DNA of 56,069 nucleotides from Robiginitomaculum sp. (GCA_015485155.1 WFUF01000024.1:1-56069), one strand, 5' to 3'. Counted from the stretch's first letter, positions 17,885-28,628 are shown. Notes: generated from the sequence alone by a model not told the origin. Numbers and translations: made by a program.

Positions 17885-19561
17885 ATGACTGACCGTCTTG
17901 TTATACATAAAGGTGCCTTGTTTTTGGCTCTGACTTTACTTGGCGGCTGCGCATCAATTGGGGATCGGGTAAAAAGCATTGCTTCACTGCCTGCAATATC
18001 CACAGCACAGGAAAAACCAGTCACTGATACTGCACCGGCATTACAGCAGACCCCAAAGCAAGTTGCTGACAGTTATTATCAAGGCGGTGCAGCACAGCTT
18101 GCAGCACTTAAAGCCGTCAGGAACCAGCGCGGTCAGGCCAAAAACATAATCTTGATGGTTGGCGATGGCATGGGAGTGTCAACCGTTACCGCCGGACGGA
18201 TTTATGCCGGGCAGGTTTTGGGTGTGGACGGCGAAAGTCATGTGCTGGAGATGGAAAAACTTCCCCATACCGCATTTGCCCGGCCCTATCCCAATGATTC
18301 GCAGGTTCCTGACTCCGCATCAACCATCACCGCCATATTAAGCGGCTCCAAAGCCAATCTACGCACTTTGGGCGTTGATCAGAGCGTTCCCTATGCCGAT
18401 TGTAAGGCTTCAAAGGGACGGGAGATGCAAAGCCTGTTTGAACTGGCCGAGATGGCAGGAAAATCCACCGGCCTTGTCAGCACCGCCCGGGTTACTCATG
18501 CTACACCTGCCGGGGTTTACGGTCATGCGGCCAACCGGGGTTGGGAGCTTGATAGTGTTATGTCACCAGAGGACATTGCCGAGGGATGTGTTGATCTGGC
18601 CCGGCAATTACTGGAATGGCCCTATGGCGATGGTCTGGAGGTTGCCCTTGGCGGAGGCCGGGAAAACTTCCTGCCCAAGGAACAGGCCGACCCTGAATAT
18701 GAGAACAAAACCGGCAAGCGCAGCGATGGCCGCAATCTGGCCAGACAATGGAGTTCCAAAGACGGTCACAGCTGGATCTGGAATATGGATCAGTTTGCAA
18801 AAACTGATTTCACGTCCCCGCAAAAAGTGCTGGGCCTGTTTGAGCCTTCGCACATGAACTATGATGCTGACCGGGCCAAGGATGGCGCTGGAGAGCCATC
18901 ACTGGCCGAAATGACCAGAGCCGCCATTACCCGCCTGCAACAGAACAATGATGGTTATATACTGCTGGTGGAATCCGGGCGGATTGATATGGCCAGCCAT
19001 GGCAATAACGCCGCCAGAATGGTGCAGGACATGGTGGCCTTTGACGAAGCGGTAAAAGTAGCAAGGGAAATGACCAGCTCCCATGAAACCCTTTTGATTG
19101 TAACTGCTGATCATAGTCATGGTCTTACCATTAACGGTTATCCAAAACGCAACCACCCTATCCTTGGCCTGACGGTTTCTCCTGATGGGAAGCCAATGAA
19201 AGGGGCTGATGGCAAGGCTTACACCACCTTGCTGTATTCCACCGGGCCCGGATCAAATTATGCACCGGCAGAACAATACAGAACTATTGTTCCAGGCACA
19301 TACTCCCTTAGTTCCGAAGCAAGACCAGACGATGACTACAAGGTCAGCCGCCCTGATCCCGAAGCAGGCAATACTGAGGACTTGAATTATCAACAACAGG
19401 CTCTGGTGCCGCTGCGCTTTTCCATGCACACTGGCGAGGATGTGCCAGTATTTGCCGAAGGGCCGTCCGCATGGCTGGTACGCGGTGCCATAGAGCAACA
19501 CACCCTGTTTCATATTATGGCCTATGCGGCGGGGCTGGCTGGCTATGCTGTGCCGGAATAG
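17885..19561 (+). CDS. Alkaline phosphatase, putative lipoprotein
   Basis: A 558-residue PhoA-superfamily phosphomonoesterase. Metal and active-site motifs: IILMVGDGMGVSTVTAGR (first metal Asp), PDSASTITAILSG (nucleophile Ser in DSAS), then VESGRIDMASHGNNA and VTADHSHGL for metal ligands. The N-terminus is a lipoprotein signal with lipobox LLGGC (MTDRLVIHKG...), so the enzyme is probably anchored in the outer membrane facing the periplasm. I chose ATG 17885; a frame from TTG 17849 would add twelve residues before the signal. It ends 11 bases from the convergent rnhA stop. Confidence 0.92.
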   Translation: MTDRLVIHKGALFLALTLLGGCASIGDRVKSIASLPAISTAQEKPVTDTAPALQQTPKQVADSYYQGGAAQLAALKAVRNQRGQAKNIILMVGDGMGVSTVTAGRIYAGQVLGVDGESHVLEMEKLPHTAFARPYPNDSQVPDSASTITAILSGSKANLRTLGVDQSVPYADCKASKGREMQSLFELAEMAGKSTGLVSTARVTHATPAGVYGHAANRGWELDSVMSPEDIAEGCVDLARQLLEWPYGDGLEVALGGGRENFLPKEQADPEYENKTGKRSDGRNLARQWSSKDGHSWIWNMDQFAKTDFTSPQKVLGLFEPSHMNYDADRAKDGAGEPSLAEMTRAAITRLQQNNDGYILLVESGRIDMASHGNNAARMVQDMVAFDEAVKVAREMTSSHETLLIVTADHSHGLTINGYPKRNHPILGLTVSPDGKPMKGADGKAYTTLLYSTGPGSNYAPAEQYRTIVPGTYSLSSEARPDDDYKVSRPDPEAGNTEDLNYQQQALVPLRFSMHTGEDVPVFAEGPSAWLVRGAIEQHTLFHIMAYAAGLAGYAVPE

Positions 19562-19572
19562 GGTAAAATGTC

Positions 19573-20019
19573 CTATTCACACTGCCAGTTTTGCAAACCC
19601 TGATTGGCAAGTTCATCAGCGCGCTCATTGCCATCATGGCCCGCATGCCCCTTGACCCAGTGCCAGACAATTTCATGACGACTGGCGGCAGCTTCCAGAG
19701 CTTCCCACAAATCACGGTTCTTTACAGGCTTCTTGCCAGCGGTTTTCCAGCCCCTTTTCTTCCAGCCGGGCAACCATTTGGTAATGCCATCGCGAACATA
19801 GGTGCTGTCAGTATGCAGATCGACCCTGCACGGACGCTTTAACTCATTCAGCGCACTGATTGCCGCCTGCAATTCCATACGGTTGTTAGTGGTATCATCC
19901 TCACCACCGCTGATCTCTTTCTCTATGTCACCAAACACAAGCAATGCACCCCAGCCGCCGGGGCCGGGATTCCCCCGACAGGCGCCATCTGTATATAAAA
20001 CAACGTGATCCTTGCTCAT
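19573..20019 (-). CDS. rnhA: Ribonuclease HI
   Basis: A 148-residue RNase H that cuts RNA in RNA-DNA hybrids. The catalytic acidic residues are visible: Asp in [17 protein letters not shown], Glu in NRMELQAAI, Asp in [12 protein letters not shown], and the last Asp in [10 protein letters not shown]. Length matches the bacterial type I enzyme. The ATG overlaps the ispH stop by four bases. The pairing of ispH with rnhA is common in Alphaproteobacteria. Confidence 0.96.
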   Translation of the reverse strand: MSKDHVVLYTDGACRGNPGPGGWGALLVFGDIEKEISGGEDDTTNNRMELQAAISALNELKRPCRVDLHTDSTYVRDGITKWLPGWKKRGWKTAGKKPVKNRDLWEALEAAASRHEIVWHWVKGHAGHDGNERADELANQGLQNWQCE

Positions 20020-20945
20020 GATTGCAGCACTTTTGGCAGTTTGAAAGAAATGTTCTCGGTGGCTGTGACCAGTGGCTCCAACGTCACCTCCATACGTTCA
20101 CGCAAAGCCTGCAACAATTCCTGCACCAGACTTTCCGGAGCCGAGGCCCCTGCTGTAAGACCCAGCACCTTAACCCCGTCAAGCTCTGACCAATCCAGAT
20201 CTGCTTTCGATTCAATCAAGCGGGCAGCTCCGGCACCTGATTTGCGGGCAACTTCCACCAGACGCATGGAATTAGAGGATGAAGAGGCACCAATTACCAG
20301 AACCAGATCACATTGGCTGGCCATGGCCTTTACGGCCTCTTGTCGATTGGTGGTGGCATAACAGATATCTTCCTTGCGCGGCCCGGCAATTGTCGGGAAC
20401 CTTCTGGTCAAAACCGCCACAATCTCCCTGGTATCATCAACGGAAAGTGTAGTCTGGGTAACAAAAGCAAGGTTTTGCGGATCATCAACCTCTATGTTCT
20501 TTGCATCTTCACAGGTTTCAACCAGCATAACCGCCCCCTTGGGCAATTGCCCCATAGTGCCTATCACTTCCGGATGACCTGAGTGGCCAATCAGAATAAT
20601 CTGCCGGTTATTGGCAAAATGCCGCTCGGCCTCCATATGAACCTTTGAGACCAGAGGGCATGTAGCATCCAGATAGGTCATTTGGCGGGCTTTTGCTGCG
20701 GCCGGTACTGATTTGGGCACACCATGGGCAGAGAATATTACCGGACGATCATCAGGGCATTCTGAGAGCTTTTGCACAAAAATGGCACCCAGGCTTCTTA
20801 AATGTTCAACCACATGACGATTGTGAACAATTTCATGGCGCACATAAACCGGAACCCCGAATTTCAAAATAGCCCGTTCGACAATCTGGATAGCCCGATC
20901 CACGCCGGCGCAAAATCCTCTGGGAGCTGCTAGAATAATCTTCAC
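20016..20945 (-). CDS. ispH: 4-hydroxy-3-methylbut-2-enyl diphosphate reductase
   Basis: A 309-residue iron-sulfur enzyme for the last step of the MEP isoprenoid pathway, making IPP and DMAPP. The three cluster cysteines are in [24 protein letters not shown] and [12 protein letters not shown]. The HGVPKS and [11 protein letters not shown] motifs are in place. It is complete and starts at the expected [12 protein letters not shown]. Confidence 0.96.
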   Translation of the reverse strand: MKIILAAPRGFCAGVDRAIQIVERAILKFGVPVYVRHEIVHNRHVVEHLRSLGAIFVQKLSECPDDRPVIFSAHGVPKSVPAAAKARQMTYLDATCPLVSKVHMEAERHFANNRQIILIGHSGHPEVIGTMGQLPKGAVMLVETCEDAKNIEVDDPQNLAFVTQTTLSVDDTREIVAVLTRRFPTIAGPRKEDICYATTNRQEAVKAMASQCDLVLVIGASSSSNSMRLVEVARKSGAGAARLIESKADLDWSELDGVKVLGLTAGASAPESLVQELLQALRERMEVTLEPLVTATENISFKLPKVLQS

Positions 20946-21092
20946 TGATCTGCCTTACTCAATATTACTGTCACTACAAAGCGCTCTTTCATATTGCCGC
21001 GCCTTGCGCAACAGGGTACAGGTGCACCATCTAACAGAGGTTCTTGTCAGGCGAAAGCCTTGAAAAACGTTGAAGAAGGTTGATTTGATCCC

Positions 21093-21665
21093 ATGAAAAT
21101 CCCGGTTGTATTGATGAGCGCTGCATTTCTATTGGTTTCAGGATGCAAAAGTGCCGAAAAACTTTCCAATGCCATCAGCCAGAACAAACCCAATGAAGGC
21201 CCCTGCCCTCAGGCTCTTGTGTTGTGGGATGCTGCCAGAAAAGTACAGATCGGCCAGCCGGAAGTATTTGCCAATGTAGGCTTTACTGGAGAAATCCTGG
21301 CTGTTCGCTCATTCTGCACCTATGTGGGGGATGACCCGATCCGCGCCGATCTTGAAATTGATTTTGCATTTGGTCGTGGGCCTGCAGCTTCCGGTTTAGA
21401 CGCAGACTATCCATATTTTGTTGCAGTCACCCGCAAGGACAAAGCCGTAATCAAAAAAGAGATATTTCAGCAGAATATCAAATTCAAACCCGATAATAAT
21501 ATTGTATATAAAACTGAAAAATTTGCCCAGATTACCATTCCACGAAAACAGCGCGACACCAGTGGTGGCAATTTTGAAATAATTGTCGGGTTTGATCTGA
21601 ACGAAAAGGAACTGGAATTTGCTCGTTCAGGCAAGCGATTCCGGGTTGATGCGGGCTCCAGATAG
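21093..21665 (+). CDS. Putative lipoprotein upstream of argS
   Basis: A 190-residue protein with a lipoprotein signal peptide, lipobox VSGC (MKIPVVLMSAAFLLVSGCKS). The mature part has beta-rich sequence (FTGEILAVRSFCTY, ADLEIDFAFGRGP, FVAVTRKDKAVIKKE) and no known catalytic motif. It ends eight bases before argS, so the two are co-transcribed. I recognise no named family. Confidence 0.75.
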   Translation: MKIPVVLMSAAFLLVSGCKSAEKLSNAISQNKPNEGPCPQALVLWDAARKVQIGQPEVFANVGFTGEILAVRSFCTYVGDDPIRADLEIDFAFGRGPAASGLDADYPYFVAVTRKDKAVIKKEIFQQNIKFKPDNNIVYKTEKFAQITIPRKQRDTSGGNFEIIVGFDLNEKELEFARSGKRFRVDAGSR

Positions 21666-21673
21666 GTTTTGCA

Positions 21674-23440
21674 ATGACTGGATCCATTATCAAACAGCTT
21701 TCTGCTGAGACAGGTGCTGTCTTTTCCGAACTTTTGCTACCCGCTGAATATGGGAAAGTCATAACCTCCACCCGCGATGGCGGCGCGCCATTTCAGTGCA
21801 ATGGCTGCATGGCCGCAGCAAAACAGGCAGGACAGCCCCCACGGGTGCTGGCTGAAAAAATTCAGCAAAAACTGCAGAACAGCCCGCTATTTGCATCTGT
21901 AGAGGTGGCTGGCCCCGGCTTTCTTAATCTGACCCCTTCAGCAGAACTAATCCAGTCACAGGCCAACAGGCTGGCTGAAGACCCGCGAACCGGGGCGGCA
22001 GTTACCAATGACCCCAAAAAAATAGTAATTGATTTTGGCGGACCTAATGTGGCCAAGCCAATGCATGTGGGGCATTTGCGCTCTTCGGTAATTGGCGATT
22101 CTTTGCAACGTCTGTTACGTTTTTACGGCCACGAAGTGATCAGCGACATTCATCTTGGGGACTGGGGCCTGCAAATGGGGCAACTGATTACGGAGCTGGA
22201 GCTTGAGCAGCCTGATCTTTGCTATTTTGACCCGGACTTCACCGGCCCCTGGCCAACAGAGCCGCCAGTGACCATTCATGACCTGGCTCGTATGTATCCG
22301 GCAGCATCTGCAGCCTGCAAGGCTGATCTTGAGCGTATGGAAAAGGCTCGTTCGGCCACTGCCATGCTACAGGCTGGTCATCCCGGCTATCGCGCTTTGC
22401 TTGATCATTTCATTGCCGTATCCATTACCGCCTTGAAGAAAGATTTTAGTGCTTTGGGCGTGCATTTTGATCTGTGGAAAGGTGAGGCTGCGGTACATCC
22501 TCTGATCGGGCCCATGGTTGAAAAGTTCAAACAGGATGGCTTTGCCGAATCAAGTGATGGCGCACTTATAATCAAAGTCTCCGAGGAAACTGACAAGAAA
22601 GAACTGCCGCCCTTAATCCTGGTCTCCAGCGCCAAGGCTGCATTGTATGCAACCACTGATCTGGCCACCATATTGGATCGCCGGGACAATATCGCTCCTG
22701 ATATCATATTATACGTGGTTGATCTGGGACAATCCTCACACTTTGAACAGGTCTTTAGAGCCGCTGCCAAAACCGGCATATTTCCAAAAGAGAGGCTCGA
22801 GCACATAAAATTTGGTACGGTAAATGGTACTGATGGCAAAAGGTTTCGCACCAGAAGCGGCGGCACCATGCGATTATCAGACTTGCTAGCACAGGCCAAT
22901 GACGCAGCTCTTGCCCGAATGGCCGAAGCTGGAATTGCTGCAGACCTTTGTGAGGATGAACGCAAAGATATCGCGAGAATGGTTGGTTTGGCCGCCATAA
23001 AATTTGCTGATCTTAAAAATGTACGTACCACTAATTATGTATTTGATCTGGAACGCTTTACTTCGTTCGAAGGTAAAACCGGCCCATATCTTTTATATGC
23101 AGCAGTGCGGATGAAATCGATTTTGCGCAAGGCCAAAGACCAAGGCATTGTCAGCGGTAGAATTGACCCAAAAGAAACCACAGAAACCGAACTGGTTTTA
23201 CTGCTTGATGATTTTGACCGCGCATTGGAAAGCGCTGTATCGCACAGAGCTCCACACATTTTATGTGAACATGTCTATGATCTGGCGCAGGGATTTTCCA
23301 GATTTTACAGTAATTGCCAGGTATTGGCGGCAAAGGATTCGCAAACAACAGCATCCCGCCTTCGACTGGTTGAAACCAGCTTGCAACAATTGGAAACCGG
23401 TTTGGAACTGCTTGGCATTGAAACTCCGGATCGCATGTAG
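21674..23440 (+). CDS. argS: Arginyl-tRNA synthetase
   Basis: A 588-residue class I synthetase that charges tRNA-Arg. The ATP site motif HVGHLRSSVIGD (HIGH equivalent) follows PNVAKPMH. The arginine-specific N-terminal domain precedes it and the DALR anticodon domain ends the protein (VYDLAQGFSRFYSNCQV). No canonical KMSK is seen, which is common in ArgS; a GTVNGTDGKRFRTRSGG stretch occupies that place. The gene is complete. Confidence 0.96.
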   Translation: MTGSIIKQLSAETGAVFSELLLPAEYGKVITSTRDGGAPFQCNGCMAAAKQAGQPPRVLAEKIQQKLQNSPLFASVEVAGPGFLNLTPSAELIQSQANRLAEDPRTGAAVTNDPKKIVIDFGGPNVAKPMHVGHLRSSVIGDSLQRLLRFYGHEVISDIHLGDWGLQMGQLITELELEQPDLCYFDPDFTGPWPTEPPVTIHDLARMYPAASAACKADLERMEKARSATAMLQAGHPGYRALLDHFIAVSITALKKDFSALGVHFDLWKGEAAVHPLIGPMVEKFKQDGFAESSDGALIIKVSEETDKKELPPLILVSSAKAALYATTDLATILDRRDNIAPDIILYVVDLGQSSHFEQVFRAAAKTGIFPKERLEHIKFGTVNGTDGKRFRTRSGGTMRLSDLLAQANDAALARMAEAGIAADLCEDERKDIARMVGLAAIKFADLKNVRTTNYVFDLERFTSFEGKTGPYLLYAAVRMKSILRKAKDQGIVSGRIDPKETTETELVLLLDDFDRALESAVSHRAPHILCEHVYDLAQGFSRFYSNCQVLAAKDSQTTASRLRLVETSLQQLETGLELLGIETPDRM

Positions 23441-23550
23441 ATCAATGACCTCTCGGTATGGATCAGTATCCGGCTTGTCATCACTGACTGCCTTTGATAG
23501 AGAGAAAATGACTTGCCATGAATTTGCAAGTTCAATACTGCATATCTGTT

Positions 23551-23716
23551 TGCGGGAGAAACCAAAACTGGTACCGAAGGAGCAACCGCCCCGGAAACTC
23601 TCAGGTAAAGTGGACCGCAAACAGAAACTAAACGCTGGAAAGCGCCGGAACAGCGGCGCACCGAAGGAGTAAGCCGGACTTAGGTTCGTTGAATCTCTCA
23701 GGTTACAGGGACAGCG
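23551..23716 (+). promoter_or_regulatory. Tandem glycine riboswitch
   Basis: Two glycine aptamers lie in series before gcvT. Aptamer 1 has P1 TGCGG (23551-23555) with CCGCA (23615-23619) and the conserved CCGAAGGAGC and ACTCTCAGGTAAA segments. Aptamer 2 has P1 CGCTG (23633-23637) with CAGCG (23712-23716) and CCGAAGGAGTAA and ATCTCTCAGGTTACAG. The linker is short, as usual for the cooperative tandem form. Such riboswitches turn on the glycine cleavage operon when glycine is abundant. Confidence 0.95.
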
Positions 23717-23727
23717 GGGGCATGGAA

Positions 23728-23749
23728 AAGCAGCAGATATCTGCTGCTT
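23728..23749 (+). promoter_or_regulatory. Palindromic hairpin after the riboswitch (likely expression platform)
   Basis: A perfect palindrome centred at 23738/23739, with core AGCAGCAGATATCTGCTGCT (23729-23748), lies eleven bases after aptamer 2 and about 35 before gcvT. No T-run follows, so it is not a plain terminator; control of translation or of an alternative fold with aptamer 2 is more likely. Confidence 0.6.
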
Positions 23750-23782
23750 ACATCTGTGCGAGTAGAACCCCGAGTAGAGCCC

Positions 23783-24934
23783 ATGTCCAAAGAAACCACC
23801 GACGAAAAAAACAAAGAAAAGTCTGAAGCAGAACTGCTGACCACACCGCTGACTGACTTGATGCAAGAGCTCGGCGGCAAAATGGTGCCCTTTGCAGGTT
23901 ATCTAATGCCTGTGCAATTTGCCATGGGAGTACGCCGCGAACATTTATGGACGCGCGAAAGCTGCGGCCTGTTTGATGTATCACATATGGGACAGGCAAG
24001 ATTGCGTGCAAACAATCCGGCGCAGGCTTTGGAAAAAATCGTGCCCGGCAATATAAAGGGTTTAGACAGCCATCTGCAGCGCTACACACTGCTGTTGAAT
24101 GAGGATGGCGGAATTATAGATGATCTGATGGTTTCGCGCCCTGATGATGACGGCTTGATGCTGGTGGTTAATGCTGCCTGTAAAGACAAGGACTATGCAC
24201 GTATTGGCGAAGCTCTGCACAACATTGCCGAGTTGGAGACAATAGAGGATCGGGCCCTGATAGCGGTACAGGGGCCAAAAGCTGCTGAGGTTTTTGCTAA
24301 ATTCATGCCTGCTGCCTGTGACATGGTGTTCATGCAATGCGGCCATTTTTCACTATTTGGCCATGATGTGATTGCATCGCGCTCTGGTTATACCGGAGAA
24401 GACGGATTTGAAATTTCACTTCCCGGCAGACACGCCGAAGAAATAGTACGCGAAATACTGTCTGATCAACGGATCAAGCCAATCGGCCTTGGCGCCCGCG
24501 ACAGCTTGCGTCTTGAAGCGGGTTTATGTCTGTCCGGTCATGATTTTACCGAAGAACACACTCCCATAAGCGCCGGTCTGGCATGGGCAGTTCCAAAAAC
24601 ACGCCGCGAACGGGCCGACTTTCCAGGCGCAGAACGGATATTGTCCGAACTAAAGAGCCAGCCAACGAAAAAGCGCGTGGGCATTTGCCCCATTGGCAAG
24701 GCACCAGCCCGCGAGGGAACTGAGATTTTCGTCAATGGCAAAAGAATTGGAAAAATTACCTCAGGCGGGTTTGGGCCAAGTTTTGGCGGCCCTATTGCTA
24801 TGGGCTATGTAAAAGCTGAATACAGCGCAATTGACACAGAACTGGATTTAATAATACGCGGCAAACCCTATCCGGCCAAAGTTGTGGCCATGCCGTTTGT
24901 TCCACAAAACTATTACAGGGGAAAAGGAGCCTGA
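23783..24934 (+). CDS. gcvT: Glycine cleavage system T protein (aminomethyltransferase)
   Basis: A 383-residue tetrahydrofolate-dependent aminomethyltransferase. It releases ammonia from the lipoyl-bound aminomethyl group and makes methylene-THF. Motifs: GGKMVPFAGYLMPVQF, GLFDVSHMGQ, SRSGYTGEDGFEI and LGARDSLRLEAGLCLSGHD. I chose ATG 23783 (MSKETTDEK); a GTG at 23756 would add nine residues but crowds the hairpin. It is the first gene of the riboswitch-controlled gcv operon. Confidence 0.95.
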   Translation: MSKETTDEKNKEKSEAELLTTPLTDLMQELGGKMVPFAGYLMPVQFAMGVRREHLWTRESCGLFDVSHMGQARLRANNPAQALEKIVPGNIKGLDSHLQRYTLLLNEDGGIIDDLMVSRPDDDGLMLVVNAACKDKDYARIGEALHNIAELETIEDRALIAVQGPKAAEVFAKFMPAACDMVFMQCGHFSLFGHDVIASRSGYTGEDGFEISLPGRHAEEIVREILSDQRIKPIGLGARDSLRLEAGLCLSGHDFTEEHTPISAGLAWAVPKTRRERADFPGAERILSELKSQPTKKRVGICPIGKAPAREGTEIFVNGKRIGKITSGGFGPSFGGPIAMGYVKAEYSAIDTELDLIIRGKPYPAKVVAMPFVPQNYYRGKGA

Positions 24935-24935
24935 T

Positions 24936-25310
24936 ATGGCTGATTTATATTTTACCGAAGAGCACGAATGGGTATCGGTTAACGGCGATACCGCTATTGT
25001 TGGCATTACCTCTTATGCCACAGAACAATTGGGAGATATTGTATTTGTTGAGCTTCCTGACATTGGCAAAACCGTCAAAGCTGGTGACGAGACGGCGGTA
25101 GTCGAATCTGTAAAATCAGCAAGTGAACTGTTTGCCCCCCTTAGCGGTGAAATTATTTCTGCCAATGAAGCTTTGGAAGATGCCCCGGAAACCGTCAATG
25201 AAGACCCTCAAGATCGGGGCTGGTTTTTTTCCATAAAAATCGCTGATAAATCTGAATTGGCCTCCCTGATGGACAAAGAAGCCTATGACAGCTTCGTGCA
25301 AGGATTATAA
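24936..25310 (+). CDS. gcvH: Glycine cleavage system H protein
   Basis: A 124-residue lipoyl carrier that shuttles the aminomethyl group between P and T proteins. The lipoylated residue is Lys60 in [20 protein letters not shown]. The N-terminal FTEEHEWV and the C-terminal GWFFSIKI are typical. I chose ATG 24936, one base after the gcvT stop, with AAGGAG before it. Confidence 0.96.
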   Translation: MADLYFTEEHEWVSVNGDTAIVGITSYATEQLGDIVFVELPDIGKTVKAGDETAVVESVKSASELFAPLSGEIISANEALEDAPETVNEDPQDRGWFFSIKIADKSELASLMDKEAYDSFVQGL

Positions 25311-25312
25311 CC

Positions 25313-26665
25313 ATGCGGTACTTGCCATTGCTGGATGAAGATCGGGCCCACATGCTAAAGACCATTGGTGTGGACAGTGTGGATGATTTATTCACCGACA
25401 TTCCAAAATGCGCACGGCTTGAAAATGGACTTGATAAGCTGCCCGAACATGCCAGCGAGCCCTGTGTAGAGCAGCATTTTTCTGAGCTGGCGGCAAAAAA
25501 TATAAATGCCGGCTCGGTACCGTTCTTTTGTGGAGCCGGTGCTTATCGCCATCATATTCCAGCCAGCGTTGATCATCTTATTCAGCGCTCGGAATTTTTG
25601 ACTGCCTATACACCCTATCAGCCTGAAATAGCTCAAGGAACCTTGCAGACCTTATTTGAGTTTCAAACGCAAGTAGCACAAATTACCGGCATGGGCATTG
25701 CCAATGCCTCCATGTATGACGGCTCCACCGCCTGTGCCGAAGCGGTATTGATGGCAGCTCGCATCACCCGGCGATCAAAATGTATACTAGCACCAAATTT
25801 GCACCCTCATTATGCACAAACCACCAGAACATTGACCCATACTCTGGGCATAGGCATTGAACAGGCTGCCACTGCCATTGGTGCCGACACTGATGTTATG
25901 CAACAGATTGATGATGAAACTGCCTGTATAGTGGTGCAATCCCCCAATGTGTTTGGCGAAGTGATTGATCTGCGGGCGCTGGCCGATGCTGCCCATGCCA
26001 AAGGAGCATTACTGATCGCAGTAAACACGGAGATTGTATCACTTGGCCTGCTAAAAAGTCCGGGGGAAATGGGGGCGGATATTGTCGCCGCCGAAGGTCA
26101 GTCTATCGGCAACTCACTTAATTTTGGCGGGCCTTATGTAGGCTTGCTTGCCTGCCGTGATGATAAAAAGTTCATCCGTCAGGCACCGGGGCGCTTTGCT
26201 GGGCAAACTCTGGACGCCGCAGGAAAACGCGGGTTTGTGCTAACCCTGTCAACGCGCGAGCAGCATATTCGCCGCGAAAAAGCCACCTCAAACATTTGTA
26301 CAAATTCCGGACTTTGTACATTGGCCTTTACCATCCATATGGCATTGCTGGGTGATGTGGGCTTTCGCCATTTGGCCAAACTCAATCATCAAAAAGCCTG
26401 TGATTTGGCTGATCAGCTTTCCGCCATTGACAAGGTGGAATTGCTTACGCCCATGTTTTTTAATGAATTTACCTTGCGTCTGCCAAAAAGTGCCCATGAA
26501 GTAGTGGAAAACTTGGCTAAAAGGGGGATTTTAGCTGGCGTTCCGGCTTCAAGACTATTTGGTGAGGGCATAATGGATGATTTGCTGATCGTTGCTGCCA
26601 CCGAAACAAATTCGGATATACAATTAAGCCAATTTGCCACAGCACTGGCGGAGGAACTGTCATGA
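25313..26665 (+). CDS. gcvPA: Glycine decarboxylase P protein, subunit 1
   Basis: A 450-residue N-terminal-type half of a split P protein (GcvPA). It resembles PLP enzymes but carries no PLP lysine; that is in the partner. Motifs: [38 protein letters not shown] and [13 protein letters not shown]. The split form suits this lineage. It overlaps gcvPB by four bases (ATGA). Confidence 0.95.
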   Translation: MRYLPLLDEDRAHMLKTIGVDSVDDLFTDIPKCARLENGLDKLPEHASEPCVEQHFSELAAKNINAGSVPFFCGAGAYRHHIPASVDHLIQRSEFLTAYTPYQPEIAQGTLQTLFEFQTQVAQITGMGIANASMYDGSTACAEAVLMAARITRRSKCILAPNLHPHYAQTTRTLTHTLGIGIEQAATAIGADTDVMQQIDDETACIVVQSPNVFGEVIDLRALADAAHAKGALLIAVNTEIVSLGLLKSPGEMGADIVAAEGQSIGNSLNFGGPYVGLLACRDDKKFIRQAPGRFAGQTLDAAGKRGFVLTLSTREQHIRREKATSNICTNSGLCTLAFTIHMALLGDVGFRHLAKLNHQKACDLADQLSAIDKVELLTPMFFNEFTLRLPKSAHEVVENLAKRGILAGVPASRLFGEGIMDDLLIVAATETNSDIQLSQFATALAEELS

Positions 26666-28206
26666 GCATGAACGCCAAGGGACGACCAACAAAACCAGAA
26701 ACAAGTAATATCTCCCCACAGTTTGGCAGTGCCTTATTACAAGAAGAGGGCCTGCTGCATGAAGTTGGCCATTGCGATAAAACCGGGGTGGATATGGAAA
26801 AACTCTCCGGAAGAAAAAGCCGCCTTGGGGATCTGGAGCGCTCTGAAGCAACCGGGCTGGTTGGCCTTAGCGAACCGGAAGCCTTGCGCCATTATGTGCG
26901 GTTGTCCGGACGCAACTATGCCATTGATCTGGGCCTGTATCCGCTGGGGTCATGTACAATGAAACATAACCCGCGCTTAAATGAAAAGCTGGCCCGCATT
27001 CCTGGATTTGCTGACATCCACCCCTTGCAGCCCACCTCCACCGTACAAGGGGCGCTGCAATTGATGGAAGAATTATCCCATTGGTTGCTGGAAATCACCG
27101 GCATGCAGACGGTGGCCCTTTCACCAAAGGCAGGCGCCCATGGTGAAATGTGCGGCATGCTCAGTATCCGGGAGGCCATTCTTGCCAGGGGCGAACTGGA
27201 ACAGCGAAGACGGGTGCTGGTTCCGCAAAGCGCCCACGGCACTAATCCTGCTACGGCTGCGGCGTGCGGTTTTGAAATTGATGAAATTCCAGCCAATGCT
27301 GAAGGACGAGTTGATTGGGACGTGTTTTGCTCCAGACTCGGCCCCGATGTAGCGGCGATAATGCTTACCAATCCCAATACTTGCGGCCTGTTTGAGCCCG
27401 ACATTCGTAAAATAGCCGATCTAATTCACGAACATGGCGGGTATTTTTACTGTGATGGGGCCAATTTGAACGCGATCATGGGTAAGTGCCGGGTAAATGA
27501 CCTTGGCGTCGATGCCATGCACATCAATCTGCACAAAACCTTTTCCACCCCTCATGGCGGCGGTGGTCCCGGAGCCGGGCCAACGGTTTTGTCTTCCCGA
27601 CTTGCAGACTTTGCGCCTGTTCCATTCGTCAAAACAGATAAGACCGGTAAATTACAACTGGTTGAGCAATTAAATGACGCGCCGGACTCTTTTGGTCGCA
27701 TGTGCGCCTTCCATGGTCAAATGGGAATGTTTGTCCGGGCGCTGGCATATATGATGAGCCATGGCGGCGATGGCTTGCGCCAGGTATCAGAAGATGCAGT
27801 ATTGAACGCTAATTACCTGCTCGCCCGTATTAAAAACCACCTTAGCCCGGCTTTTTCAGGCACCTGCATGCATGAGGCACTGTTTGATGATGAATTTCTA
27901 AAGGGTAGTGGCGTAACTACGCTGGATTTTGCCAAGGCATTGATTGATGAAGGCTATCATCCAATGACCATGTATTTTCCGCTGGTGGTTCATGGAGCCT
28001 TGCTGATAGAGCCTACGGAAACGGAATCCTTACAAAGCCTTGATGCCTTTGCCGATACCTTGTGCGAATTGGCAAATGCAGCCAAATCCGGCGATCAGGA
28101 ACGCTTCACCCAGGCACCTGTAAAAGCACCATTACGCCGACTTGACGAAACCAGAGCTGCCCGGCACCCGGTATTGCGTTTCCAGGAAAACTTGCAAAAC
28201 ACATGA
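26662..28206 (+). CDS. gcvPB: Glycine decarboxylase P protein, subunit 2
   Basis: A 514-residue C-terminal-type half that binds PLP and decarboxylates glycine. The PLP lysine is Lys292 in [19 protein letters not shown]. Other family signatures are [25 protein letters not shown] and [11 protein letters not shown]. It completes the gcvT-H-PA-PB set; the shared L protein (lipoamide dehydrogenase) is not in the window. Confidence 0.96.
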   Translation: MSMNAKGRPTKPETSNISPQFGSALLQEEGLLHEVGHCDKTGVDMEKLSGRKSRLGDLERSEATGLVGLSEPEALRHYVRLSGRNYAIDLGLYPLGSCTMKHNPRLNEKLARIPGFADIHPLQPTSTVQGALQLMEELSHWLLEITGMQTVALSPKAGAHGEMCGMLSIREAILARGELEQRRRVLVPQSAHGTNPATAAACGFEIDEIPANAEGRVDWDVFCSRLGPDVAAIMLTNPNTCGLFEPDIRKIADLIHEHGGYFYCDGANLNAIMGKCRVNDLGVDAMHINLHKTFSTPHGGGGPGAGPTVLSSRLADFAPVPFVKTDKTGKLQLVEQLNDAPDSFGRMCAFHGQMGMFVRALAYMMSHGGDGLRQVSEDAVLNANYLLARIKNHLSPAFSGTCMHEALFDDEFLKGSGVTTLDFAKALIDEGYHPMTMYFPLVVHGALLIEPTETESLQSLDAFADTLCELANAAKSGDQERFTQAPVKAPLRRLDETRAARHPVLRFQENLQNT

Positions 28207-28255
28207 GTTTGCCTATGTTGAGCAATGCTGGGAGGTGTGGCTTTTAAGGAAAATA

Positions 28256-28549
28256 ATGAAGCGCCCTAAAATAAAACTATCCCGTAAAAACAACCGTCGC
28301 CTGAAAGCGGCAGGTGGCATTGGCCTGATTGCTGTAGGAATCCCATTGATCCCCCTCCCCATTCCCATTGGCTGGGCGGTAACCCTGTCAGGGGTGGCCG
28401 TTTTGACTAACAACTCGAAAACCGCAAAGCGCAAAGTCGATCAATTCGTGGAAAAATACCCTACAGTTCCGCGAAAATTTCGCGCTGTACAGAAAGTTGC
28501 ACAGGAAAAAGCAAAACAGATAAACCCCTTTGGCAGGAATAAACGCTAA
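28256..28549 (+). CDS. Small basic membrane protein (PGPGW-like)
   Basis: A 97-residue protein from ATG 28256 with TAAGGAAA before it; the open frame extends upstream into gcvPB without support. A basic N-terminus (MKRPKIKLSRKNNRRLK) leads to a hydrophobic hairpin (GGIGLIAVGIPLIPLPIPIG, then WAVTLSGVAVL) reminiscent of the PGPGW membrane family. A basic C-terminus follows. The function is unknown. It may be read through from the gcv operon, as it starts 50 bases after gcvPB. Confidence 0.65.
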   Translation: MKRPKIKLSRKNNRRLKAAGGIGLIAVGIPLIPLPIPIGWAVTLSGVAVLTNNSKTAKRKVDQFVEKYPTVPRKFRAVQKVAQEKAKQINPFGRNKR

Positions 28550-28603
28550 TCAGTACAGCCTGAAAGCAATAGCCTACATTGCGCGTGTTGTGACACATTG
28601 AGC

Positions 28604-28628
28604 TTGACGTTTACGTTAACTGTGATAA
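28604..28628 (+). promoter_or_regulatory. Candidate MerR/LiuR-type operator
   Basis: TTGACGTTTACGTTAAC (28604-28620) followed by TGTGATAA resembles the TTGACGTTTACGTAAACGTCAA-type sites bound by LiuR-like MerR regulators. It lies just upstream of the MerR start at 28640, consistent with autoregulation and control of the downstream acyl-CoA genes. The right half-site is imperfect. Confidence 0.45.

Noticed and set aside
22405-23031. Long antisense open frame (208 codons, minus strand) inside argS
   Set aside because: argS is complete and well conserved on the other strand; the antisense frame has no family pattern and is a codon-bias shadow.
23261-23866. Minus-strand open frame of about 200 codons over the glycine riboswitch
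   Set aside because: It covers both aptamers and the gcvT start; the RNA structure explains the sequence better.
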